A DNA stretch of 64,000 nucleotides. Source: Candidatus Intestinimonas merdavium. Lineage in GTDB: Bacteria; Bacillota; Clostridia; Oscillospirales; Oscillospiraceae. A program made the translations under genes and the position numbers. Below the pieces are notes generated by a model that was not told where the DNA came from, searched no databases, and saw only the letters and a program-made list of their open reading frames with translations. Position 1 is the stretch's first letter. Every line of letters begins with the position of its first letter. The DNA lies in contig DXCX01000033.1 of assembly GCA_019115785.1 (NCBI GenBank), positions 1-64,000 of the forward strand, given 5' to 3'. Positions 19,279 to 26,679 of this stretch are shown one piece after another.

Positions 19279-20325
19279 ATGGAAGGGAAGAAAAAAATCA
19301 CATTTGACGACATTGCGCGATACACCAATTTTTCTAAAACCACGATCTCCCGGTACTTCAACAACCCCGACACGCTGGCGCCGGAGAGCCAGCGGATCAT
19401 CTCCGAGGCCCTGGTAAAGCTGGACTACAAGGAGAACAAGGTGGCTCGCATCCTGGCCAACGGCCAGACGGAATTTATCGGGATCATAGTCCCGGAGTTT
19501 TACCACCGTTTTTTTTCCGAGGTGCTCAACCAGATTCTCTCCACCTACGAGACGTACGGCTATAAATTCCTGGTGTTTGTGGGAAACCGCAACGAAGAGA
19601 GTGAGCGCCGGTACATCCAGGAGCTGCTCTCCTATCAGATCGAGGGGATGATTGTCCTTAGCCATACCATTTCGTCGGAGGTGCTCTCCCGGCTCCAGAT
19701 TCCCATTGTGACCATCGAGCGGGAAGACGAGCATGTATGCAGCGTCAACACAGACAACTACACCGGGGGTTACCGGGCCGCGGCGCTGCTGGCGGAGCAC
19801 GGCTGTGACGTGCTCATCCACATCAATTCGCCCACCGATCCGCGCATCCCGGCCTATGGGCGCATCACAGGCTTTCAGGACTGCTGCCGGGAGCGGGGCG
19901 TCATGCACGAGGTCATGTTCCGGGCGGTGGACCGGTCCCATGAGGGGGATCTGGCGATCCTCCGGGAGATCGTCGGCACCCTGGAGCAGACCTACGGGGG
20001 AAAGAAAAAGGGGATTTTCCTCTCCAACGACACCTTGGCCAGTACCCTCCTGAACCTGCTCTTCCGAAAGTACGGGAAGCTTCCTGAGGACTATCTTATC
20101 GTAGGCTTTGACAATTCCCCGGCCTCCCGGGAGGCCATCGTCCCCATCAGCACCGTGGGCCAGCAGGTGGACAGGCTGGCTGCTGAGGCAGTGCGTTTGG
20201 TGGTGGAGCAGATCGACGCCCGTAAGAAGGGCAGGCCCATGCGGGGGAGAAAGCCTGTCCATCTGGTGATCGACCCGGTACTCATCCGGCGGGAGTCCAC
20301 CGAGGGATGTTCCGCGGAGTGCTGA
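19279..20325 (+). CDS. LacI-family transcriptional regulator
   Basis: A 348-residue sugar-responsive repressor. The N-terminal HTH (ITFDDIARYTNFSKTTISRY) and hinge helix (NKVARILANG) are followed by a periplasmic-binding-like sensor domain. ATG 19279 is chosen because AAGGGG lies seven bases upstream and the HTH starts at once. It lies between the two divergent halves of the sugar locus. It is the natural candidate to bind the TGTAAYCGGTTT sites at 19050, 24417 and 24524. The inducer is unknown but likely a raffinose- or sucrose-type sugar. Confidence 0.93.
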   Translation: MEGKKKITFDDIARYTNFSKTTISRYFNNPDTLAPESQRIISEALVKLDYKENKVARILANGQTEFIGIIVPEFYHRFFSEVLNQILSTYETYGYKFLVFVGNRNEESERRYIQELLSYQIEGMIVLSHTISSEVLSRLQIPIVTIEREDEHVCSVNTDNYTGGYRAAALLAEHGCDVLIHINSPTDPRIPAYGRITGFQDCCRERGVMHEVMFRAVDRSHEGDLAILREIVGTLEQTYGGKKKGIFLSNDTLASTLLNLLFRKYGKLPEDYLIVGFDNSPASREAIVPISTVGQQVDRLAAEAVRLVVEQIDARKKGRPMRGRKPVHLVIDPVLIRRESTEGCSAEC

Positions 20326-20394
20326 AGGGCCTGTCTCATGTTATGGCCTGGGGCGCGCCGGTATGACTGGAACCGTTCCTGTTTTGAGAAAAAG

Positions 20395-20445
20395 AATACG
20401 CTCTGGATTCTGCTGATTGCAGAGTCCAGAGCGTATTTGTTTTTC
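20395..20445. terminator. Bidirectional terminator between lacI-family gene and alpha-glucosidase
   Basis: AATACGCTCTGGA (from 20395) pairs with TCCAGAGCGTATT (ending 20437), extended by TCTGC/GCAGA. T-rich tracts follow on both strands, so it serves the convergent regulator and glucosidase genes. Confidence 0.88.
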
Positions 20446-20450
20446 CCAGG

Positions 20451-22148
20451 TCAGCCCTCCAGGACCCAGACGGCGGCCTCCCAGGGCTGGAAAATCATCG
20501 TAGATGGGACGGCGGGGGCGCTGGGCCAGTTGGCGATGAGCAGGCGGCCAGACCTTCCCGCCAGCGCTGCCGGCGGGGTGAAGTCCGCCGGGGCGCCGGA
20601 GAGGTTGCACACCGTAAGCAGGACTTTGTCCTCCAGGGTACGGGTATAGGCGAAGAGCTGCGGGTGGTCCGGCAGGAGGAGGCGGTATTTGCCGTAGACG
20701 ATGAGCGCGCTGTCAGGAGAGCTCCGGCGCAGGGTGATGAGCTTTTGGTAATAGTGGAATACGGAGTCGGCCCGCCCCAACTGCTCCCGGGCGTTGATCT
20801 CTTTATAGTTGGGGTTGACCATGATCCAGGGCGTACCGGTGGTGAAGCCGGCGTTGGGGGAGTCATCCCACTGGAAGGGGGTGCGGGCGTTGTCCCGGCT
20901 TTTGTAGGCGATGGCCGCCAGCAGTTCCTCCTTCGGGAGTACCCTCCGCGCACTCAGGTCCCGGTAGGCATTGATGGACTCCAGGTCCCGGTAGTTTTCA
21001 ATGGGTCCGAAGGGGACGTTGGTCATACCCAACTCCTCCCCCTGATAGACGTAGGGGGTGCCCTGCATCATATGGAGGCAGGTGGCGATGCACTTGGCTG
21101 AAAGCTCCCGGTACCGGGGGGAGTCGTCCCCCAGCCGGGAGACGATGCGGGGCTGGTCATGGTTACAGAAGTAGAGGCTGTTCCAGGCCACCTCGTCCAG
21201 CTCGTCCTGCCACCGGGAGAGCAGCCTTTTGAGGACCACCAGGTCGATTTTCCGGGTGCTCCACTTCCCGGTGACGGCGTCGCCGCCATCCAGGTCCACA
21301 TGCTCGAATTGGAAGACCATGTTGAGCTCGGTGCCCTGGGCGTTGGCGTACTGCTTGGCCTGGTCAATGGTTACCCCGGCGCACTCGCCCACCGTCAGCA
21401 GGTCATAGTTGGAGAGGACCTTCCGGCGCATCTCCTGGAGGTATTCATGGACGTGGGGGCCGTTGCAGCAGCCCAGGCCGCAGGGTCCGTAGGGGGCGCC
21501 GCCGGTGGGTACGTCGGGCAGCCCCTCCCGCTTGGAGATCATGGAGATGACGTCCATGCGGAAGCCGTCGATGCCCTTTTCGCACCACCAGGTCATCATG
21601 TCAAAGACGGCCTGCCGGACCTCCGGGTTGTCCCAGTTGAGGTCGGGCTGCTTGGGGGAAAAGCAGTGGAGGTAGTACATGCCGGTGGTATCGTCGTAGG
21701 TCCAGGCCGGCCCGGAGAAGGAGGAGCCCCAGTTGTTGGGCTCCTTTCCGTTCCTGCCCTCCCGCCAGATGTAGAAGTCCCGTTTGGGGCTGTCCTTGGA
21801 CCGGCGGCTCTCCACGAACCAGGGGTGCTCGTCGGAGGTGTGGTTGACCACCAGGTCCATGACGATCTTGAGGCCCCGGGCGTGGGCCTGGGAGAGGAGG
21901 CGGTCAAAGTCGGCCATGGTGCCGAACGCCTCCATGATGGCCTGGTAGTCGCTGATGTCGTAGCCGTTGTCGTCGTTGGGAGAGCGGTAGACCGGCGAAA
22001 GCCAGATCACGTTGACCCCCAGGGCACGGATGTAGTCCAGCTTGCTGGTGATACCGGCCAGGTCACCGATGCCGTCACCGTTGGAGTCGCAGAAGCTGCG
22101 GGGATAGATCTGGTAGATGACGCTCTCCTTCCACCATGCCTTATTCAC
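20451..22148 (-). CDS. GH13_31 alpha-glucosidase (oligo-1,6-glucosidase type)
   Basis: Exo-acting cytoplasmic alpha-glucosidase releasing glucose from oligosaccharides such as isomaltose, sucrose or raffinose-derived sugars. The 565-residue protein has the GH13 motifs GFRMD (nucleophile D199), GECAG (acid/base E255) and NHDQPR (D331), plus an N-terminal QIYPRSFCDSNGDGIGD typical of the oligo-1,6-glucosidase group. The start is GTG with GGGAGGT nine bases upstream. It follows the alpha-galactosidase gene by 15 bases and ends at a strong terminator. Confidence 0.93.
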   Translation of the reverse strand: MNKAWWKESVIYQIYPRSFCDSNGDGIGDLAGITSKLDYIRALGVNVIWLSPVYRSPNDDNGYDISDYQAIMEAFGTMADFDRLLSQAHARGLKIVMDLVVNHTSDEHPWFVESRRSKDSPKRDFYIWREGRNGKEPNNWGSSFSGPAWTYDDTTGMYYLHCFSPKQPDLNWDNPEVRQAVFDMMTWWCEKGIDGFRMDVISMISKREGLPDVPTGGAPYGPCGLGCCNGPHVHEYLQEMRRKVLSNYDLLTVGECAGVTIDQAKQYANAQGTELNMVFQFEHVDLDGGDAVTGKWSTRKIDLVVLKRLLSRWQDELDEVAWNSLYFCNHDQPRIVSRLGDDSPRYRELSAKCIATCLHMMQGTPYVYQGEELGMTNVPFGPIENYRDLESINAYRDLSARRVLPKEELLAAIAYKSRDNARTPFQWDDSPNAGFTTGTPWIMVNPNYKEINAREQLGRADSVFHYYQKLITLRRSSPDSALIVYGKYRLLLPDHPQLFAYTRTLEDKVLLTVCNLSGAPADFTPPAALAGRSGRLLIANWPSAPAVPSTMIFQPWEAAVWVLEG

Positions 22149-22163
22149 GTTGGATGACCTCCC

Positions 22164-24347
22164 TTACACGGACTCAATATAGTACTGGACGGCCTCGCAC
22201 TCGTCCAGGAAGGGCAGGGCCAGACCGGCGTACATAAGCTCGTCGCCGCCGTAAACCTGGCCGTTGATCCGGTAATTCCGGTCCGGGTCCAGACCTTTGA
22301 GGCGCAGCAGGGGGCGCACCGGGTTGGCGTGGCGCTGGGTCTGGACCAGTCCCACCAGAGCCCGATCCCGGTCGGGGGAGACGTGCATCCAGGCGCAGAA
22401 GGGCACCTCCTGCCGGAAAGGATCGCTGATGCGGTAGTAGTCTCCCCGCATCACCAGATCCCAATAGGTGCGGAAGCCGGCGATCTGAGCCGAGACCTCC
22501 TCCAGCTCGGCGGCGGTGAGCTCGTTGAGGTCCAGCTCATAGCCGAAGGTGCCGGCGGCGGCCACCACGCCCCGGGTGTGGAGGGGGGTGGAACGGTGGG
22601 TCAGACCGTTGGGCACGGCGGAGACATGGGCGCCCATGGAGGCGCAGGGATAGCAGAAGGAGGTACCGTACTGGATACGCAGGCGGTCCATGGCATCGGT
22701 GTTGTCGGAGCACCAGATCTGGGGGGTGTAGTAGAGCATGCCGCAGTCAAAGCGCCCGCCGCCGCCGCTGCATCCCTCGATAAGCAGGTCGGGAAACTCC
22801 CGGTGCAGGGCCTCCAGAATCTCATACACGCCCAACACAAAGCGGTGGTAGACCTCGCCCTGCCGCTCCGGGGGCAGGGCGGCGCTCCACACATCGGTGA
22901 GGCTGCGGTTCATGTCCCATTTGAGATAGGAGATGTCGGCGCTTTTGAGGGTGGCGCACAGATGGTCCAGGATGTACTGCCGCACCTCCGGACGGGAGAG
23001 GTCCAGTACCAGCTGATAGCGGCCCCGGGTGACAGGCCGGCCGGGCACCTGGAAGGCCCAGTCAGGGTGGGCCCGGTAGAGATCGGAATTTTCATTGACC
23101 ATCTCCGGCTCCACCCAGAGGCCGAACTTCATGCCCAGACTACCGATGCGTCCGGCCAGAGGGGCCAGGCCGCCGGGGAGCTTCTTCTCATTGACGTTCC
23201 AGTCGCCTAGACCGCCAAAATCGTCGTTGCGCTCCCCGAACCAACCGTCGTCCATGACCATCATCTCCACCCCCACCCGGCTGGCCGCCTGGGCGATGGA
23301 GTAGAGCTTTTCAGCGTCAAAGTGGAAGAGGGTGGCCTCCCAGTTGTTGATGAGGATGGGCCGCCGGGCGTCCTTCCAGGGCCCCCGGCACAGGTTGAGG
23401 CGGATGGCCCGATGGAACATGCGGCTCATGTGGCCCAGGCCCCGGGCGGAGAAGACCATGGCGGCCTCCGGAGCGGTGAAGGTCTCACCAGGTTGTAGGA
23501 GCCAGGCGAAGTGGAAGGGGTGGATACCCATGGTCATTCGCGTCTCGTGGAACTGGGTGTACTCGGTGGAGGCCAGGAAGTTGCCCGAGTAGACCAGGGC
23601 CATGCCCCAGCACCGACCGGCGTCCTCGGTGGCGTCCCGGTCGCAGAGGATCAGGAAGGGGTTTTGCTGGTGGCTGGAGGAGCCCCGGACGCTGCCGGCG
23701 GTGTGGACGCCCTGGGTGAGCCGGGCCCGTACCGGCTCCCGCTCCCGGGCATAGGCGCCGCCCAGGGTGATGAGGTCGTGCTCTCCCGCGGGGAAGTCCA
23801 GGCAGGCCGAGGCCACCCGGGTGAGTCGGACGGGGGCGGCACCGTCATTCCGGACGCGGACGGCCCGGGTGATCATATCATACTCCTCCAGTACCCCGTA
23901 GAGCAGCTCCACTGTCAGGCCGCTGCACAGGTCCCGGAGTTCCACGATGAGGGTCTGGGCGGTGACTCCGTCGCCGTAGAAGGCGGGCAGGCCATCCAGA
24001 GCATATTTGCCCTGGGAAACGGTGTGTCTCACATAGCGCAGGTCCGCGGTATGGCTGCCGTTTTCCAGGTCGGTTTCCAGGGAGGGGAGACGGAAGTCCC
24101 CCACGCCGCTGGAGGAGTACTCCTGAGGCTGGGTGTCCAGAGACCAGGTGCGGTCGGTTCCCACCTCATCAGGGTTGGGTGAGAATCCCCGGTCCTCGGG
24201 GCAGATGAGCCGGGAGAGGTCGCCACCCCGAAGCCTCTGCCCATAATAGGTGTGCAGCAGCACTCCGGTGGGGGCGATCTTCATCTGATAGCTGGTGCTG
24301 CGGGTGTTCAGGGTGATGGTACGCTGGAAAGCGTCGTATCCGATCAT
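22164..24347 (-). CDS. GH36 alpha-galactosidase
   Basis: Removes terminal alpha-1,6-galactose from melibiose, raffinose and stachyose, yielding sucrose for the downstream enzymes. The 727 residues match full-length tetrameric GH36 enzymes. The nucleophile is D478 (YLKWDMN) and the acid/base D548 (WCSDNTD), numbering equal to Geobacillus AgaA. The substrate motif CSGGGGRFD is also present. There is no signal peptide. A promoter with an embedded operator lies about 60 bases upstream. It is co-transcribed with the GH13_31 gene. Confidence 0.95.
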   Translation of the reverse strand: MIGYDAFQRTITLNTRSTSYQMKIAPTGVLLHTYYGQRLRGGDLSRLICPEDRGFSPNPDEVGTDRTWSLDTQPQEYSSSGVGDFRLPSLETDLENGSHTADLRYVRHTVSQGKYALDGLPAFYGDGVTAQTLIVELRDLCSGLTVELLYGVLEEYDMITRAVRVRNDGAAPVRLTRVASACLDFPAGEHDLITLGGAYAREREPVRARLTQGVHTAGSVRGSSSHQQNPFLILCDRDATEDAGRCWGMALVYSGNFLASTEYTQFHETRMTMGIHPFHFAWLLQPGETFTAPEAAMVFSARGLGHMSRMFHRAIRLNLCRGPWKDARRPILINNWEATLFHFDAEKLYSIAQAASRVGVEMMVMDDGWFGERNDDFGGLGDWNVNEKKLPGGLAPLAGRIGSLGMKFGLWVEPEMVNENSDLYRAHPDWAFQVPGRPVTRGRYQLVLDLSRPEVRQYILDHLCATLKSADISYLKWDMNRSLTDVWSAALPPERQGEVYHRFVLGVYEILEALHREFPDLLIEGCSGGGGRFDCGMLYYTPQIWCSDNTDAMDRLRIQYGTSFCYPCASMGAHVSAVPNGLTHRSTPLHTRGVVAAAGTFGYELDLNELTAAELEEVSAQIAGFRTYWDLVMRGDYYRISDPFRQEVPFCAWMHVSPDRDRALVGLVQTQRHANPVRPLLRLKGLDPDRNYRINGQVYGGDELMYAGLALPFLDECEAVQYYIESV

Positions 24348-24405
24348 GAGGAATCATCCTTCTGATATAGAGTGGTGGCCGTCATGGCCCGGGAAAGATA
24401 GCCTT

Positions 24406-24433
24406 ATTGTATCATATGTAACCGGTTTTTCCA
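24406..24433 (-). promoter_or_regulatory. Alpha-galactosidase promoter (TGGAAA-16-TACAAT)
   Basis: On the minus strand TGGAAA (24428-24433) and TACAAT (24406-24411) are 16 bases apart. The operator occupies the spacer, a classic site for repression. Confidence 0.65.
24417..24430. promoter_or_regulatory. LacI/CcpA-type operator in the alpha-galactosidase promoter
   Basis: TGTAACCGGTTTTT shares the 11-base core GTAACCGGTTT with the site at 19050 (opposite strand). It lies between the -10 and -35 of the GH36 gene. Confidence 0.7.
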
Positions 24434-24523
24434 GCCCAATTCTCAATAAAATAGATAAAAATAAAAAAGTGGGCCGCAGGCCGCGTCCACACCCGAAATG
24501 TTTGGCGATAATCCACAAAAAAA

Positions 24524-24537
24524 TGTAATCGGTTTTA
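24524..24537. promoter_or_regulatory. Third LacI/CcpA-type operator
   Basis: TGTAATCGGTTTTA differs from the 24417 site at two positions. The two sites are 107 bases apart, close to ten helical turns, compatible with repressor looping. It lies about 40 bases upstream of the ATPase -35. Confidence 0.65.
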
Positions 24538-24575
24538 TCAATGTTACAAAAACGTTGGGGCCTGTCAGCTTTCTC

Positions 24576-24605
24576 TTGATTATTCCACCAGGGTATTGTT
24601 AAAAT
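24576..24605 (+). promoter_or_regulatory. Promoter of the MsmX-type ATPase gene (TTGATT-18-TAAAAT)
   Basis: TTGATT (24576-24581) and TAAAAT (24600-24605) are 18 bases apart. The start codon is about 240 bases downstream, an unusually long leader. Confidence 0.5.
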
Positions 24606-24848
24606 CATAGATAAGATGACCCGTGTGGTTATGCTGGTCCGCCGCTGGAGCGGACGGCAGACGGTCGGGTCCGGAGCACGGGTCCTCCTGGCTACTCCAT
24701 TTCCATAGCTTTGCGGACCCAGAAAAGGAGGAAAAAGACCGCCGGCCGGCGGTGCGGCAGTGTGGAGACCTGCCGTAAACCCGTCAGGGTTCTGCTCCCG
24801 GACGGGAAGGCCCTCTCGCGGAGGCGGGACGGCCACGGCCAAGCTGAT

Positions 24849-25982
24849 ATGGCGACTGTAAGCCTCAAGAACATCTTCAAGATCTACGATGGAAATGTGA
24901 CCGCGGTGAGTGACTTCAATCTGGAGATTGCCGACAAGGAATTCATCGTCTTGGTGGGACCCTCGGGCTGCGGCAAGTCCACCACTCTGCGGATGGTGGC
25001 CGGATTGGAGGAGATCACCAAAGGAGAGCTGCGCATCGACGACAAGCTGGTCAACGATGTGGAGCCCAAGGATCGGGACATCGCCATGGTATTCCAGAGC
25101 TACGCCCTTTATCCCCACATGACGGTACGGGAAAACATGGCCTTCCCTCTGAAGCTGCGGAAAATGGACAAGGCGGAGATCGCCCGGCGGGTCAATCAGG
25201 CCGCCGAGACCCTGGACATCACCCAGTATCTGGACCGCAAGCCCAAGGCCCTCTCCGGCGGCCAGCGGCAGCGTGTGGCCATCGGCCGGGCCATCGTCCG
25301 GGAGCCCAAGGTGCTGCTGATGGACGAGCCTCTTTCCAATCTGGACGCCAAGCTCCGCAATCAGATGCGGGCCGAGATCATCAAGCTCAGGCAGCGCATC
25401 AATACCACCTTTATCTATGTCACCCACGACCAGACCGAGGCCATGACCCTGGGCGACCGGATCGTCATCATGAAGGACGGCTTTGTGCAGCAGATCGGCA
25501 CCCCCCAGCAGGTATTTGAGAGCCCGGTGAACCTCTTTGTGGCCGGCTTTATCGGCACCCCCCAGATGAACTTCTTCCACGCCCGGCTGGAGAAGTCCGG
25601 CGAGGGCTATCTCATCCGGTGTATGGGCGCCGCCATTCCTGTGACCGCCGATATGGCCTCCAAACTGGCCGCCAAGGGCCGGGAGAGCACCGATGTGATC
25701 CTGGGCGTGCGCCCGGAGCACATCTCTCTCCAGGCGGATCCCGCGTCCTCCATCACCTGCACCGTGGAGGTCTCTGAGCTGATGGGCAGTGAGTTCTATC
25801 TCCACGGCACCGTGGGCGAGGGGGCTGAGCAGCAGAACCTGGTCATGCGGGTCCAGACCGGGGACCTGCCGGAGGTCTACCGTTCCGGGGTGCCCTTCGG
25901 GACCAAGCTGAACTTTACCTTCCACAGCCATCTCGTCCATCTTTTTGATCCCGCCACAGAGAGGAATCTGCTGGCGGACTGA
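24849..25982 (+). CDS. Sugar ABC transporter ATP-binding protein (MsmX/UgpC type)
   Basis: Energises carbohydrate importers. The 377-residue protein (MATVSLKNIFKIYDG start) has Walker A GPSGCGKST, signature LSGGQRQR, Walker B VLLMDEPLSNLD, the switch histidine (THDQTEA), and a C-terminal TOBE-type regulatory domain. It supplies the ATPase missing from the permease operon at 15.9-19 kb; related MsmX proteins serve several importers. ATG 24849 is chosen from family alignment; its ribosome site is weak (GGAGG about 20 bases upstream). Confidence 0.93.
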   Translation: MATVSLKNIFKIYDGNVTAVSDFNLEIADKEFIVLVGPSGCGKSTTLRMVAGLEEITKGELRIDDKLVNDVEPKDRDIAMVFQSYALYPHMTVRENMAFPLKLRKMDKAEIARRVNQAAETLDITQYLDRKPKALSGGQRQRVAIGRAIVREPKVLLMDEPLSNLDAKLRNQMRAEIIKLRQRINTTFIYVTHDQTEAMTLGDRIVIMKDGFVQQIGTPQQVFESPVNLFVAGFIGTPQMNFFHARLEKSGEGYLIRCMGAAIPVTADMASKLAAKGRESTDVILGVRPEHISLQADPASSITCTVEVSELMGSEFYLHGTVGEGAEQQNLVMRVQTGDLPEVYRSGVPFGTKLNFTFHSHLVHLFDPATERNLLAD

Positions 25983-25993
25983 TCTGCGTTCAT

Positions 25994-26034
25994 AAAAGAG
26001 AGCGCCCGGAGCCGTTTGGCTCCGGGCTGTTTTT
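25994..26034. terminator. Bidirectional terminator
   Basis: GCCCGGAGCC (26004-26013) pairs perfectly with GGCTCCGGGC (26018-26027). TTTTT follows on the plus strand and TTTT on the minus strand. It serves the ATPase gene and the convergent metallophosphoesterase gene. Confidence 0.88.
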
Positions 26035-26626
26035 ATGACGTCTCCAGAACATAGTGCCGGTAGGCGTTGATGATGGAGGTGGGGCCGCGTTCTGTCCGCC
26101 TGGGAAGTCCGGGGCCGTAATTCAGATGGATGTGTCCGTGGATAAAGTACCGGGGAGCATATCGGTCCAACAGGTCCACAAAGCATTGGAAGCCACGGTG
26201 AGGGAGGTTCTCCAGGTCGTTGATATGCCGGGCGGGGGCGTGGGTGAGAAGGATATCGAAGCCTTGGTGGCGCCAGAGCTGGAGGCGCAGACGGGCGATC
26301 CGCCGCCGCATCTGGGCCTCGGTATACATGTTCTTTCCGGGGCGGTAGCGGTGGGAGCCGCCCAGACCCAGAATCCGCAGGCCATGGCAGACCACGATCT
26401 TATCCTCTGCGCAGAGGCAGCCCTCTGGGGGGGCGTTCTCCAGCCGGTCGTCATGGTTGCCCCGGACATAGACCACCGGGCAGCCGGCCAGAGTGCTCAA
26501 AAACTCCAGATACTCCCGGCGCAGGTCGCCGCAGGAGAGGATCAGATCGAAGCCCTCCAGCCTGCCGGGGACATAGTGGTCATAATAATAGGAAGACTCC
26601 TCGTCTGATACCGTAAGAATCCGCAC
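26033..26626 (-). CDS. Calcineurin-like metallophosphoesterase
   Basis: A 197-residue two-metal phosphoesterase with the ordered motifs SCGDL, RGNHDD, THAP and HGHIH. The first metal motif, usually DxH, reads SDEESS, so His is replaced by Glu at the N-terminus. The substrate is unknown; the family includes YfcE/MJ0936-like phosphodiesterases. The start is GTG with AGGAGG seven bases upstream, and 53 bases separate it from the ParB/BMP gene upstream. A shared transcript is likely. Confidence 0.88.
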   Translation of the reverse strand: MRILTVSDEESSYYYDHYVPGRLEGFDLILSCGDLRREYLEFLSTLAGCPVVYVRGNHDDRLENAPPEGCLCAEDKIVVCHGLRILGLGGSHRYRPGKNMYTEAQMRRRIARLRLQLWRHQGFDILLTHAPARHINDLENLPHRGFQCFVDLLDRYAPRYFIHGHIHLNYGPGLPRRTERGPTSIINAYRHYVLETS

Positions 26627-26679
26627 AGCTTTTCCTCCTGTTGGAGAGCCGGACGCCCCATTGCGCCGGGCAAGAGATG

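Larger units (their letters stand above)
24348..24848. other. Regulatory region between alpha-galactosidase and MsmX-type ATPase
   Basis: About 500 bases with no credible gene. It holds two divergent promoters and two operator-like sites described separately. The stretch 24437-24540 is AT-rich compared with the surrounding DNA. The distal part (24610-24848) is GC-rich and shows nothing further; it would form a long leader for the ATPase mRNA. Confidence 0.6.

Noticed and set aside
24610-24848. A longer N-terminus for the MsmX-type ATPase starting at 24711.
   Set aside because: The added residues are a basic, low-information stretch not found in the family; alignment of MATVSLKNI with known relatives supports ATG 24849.
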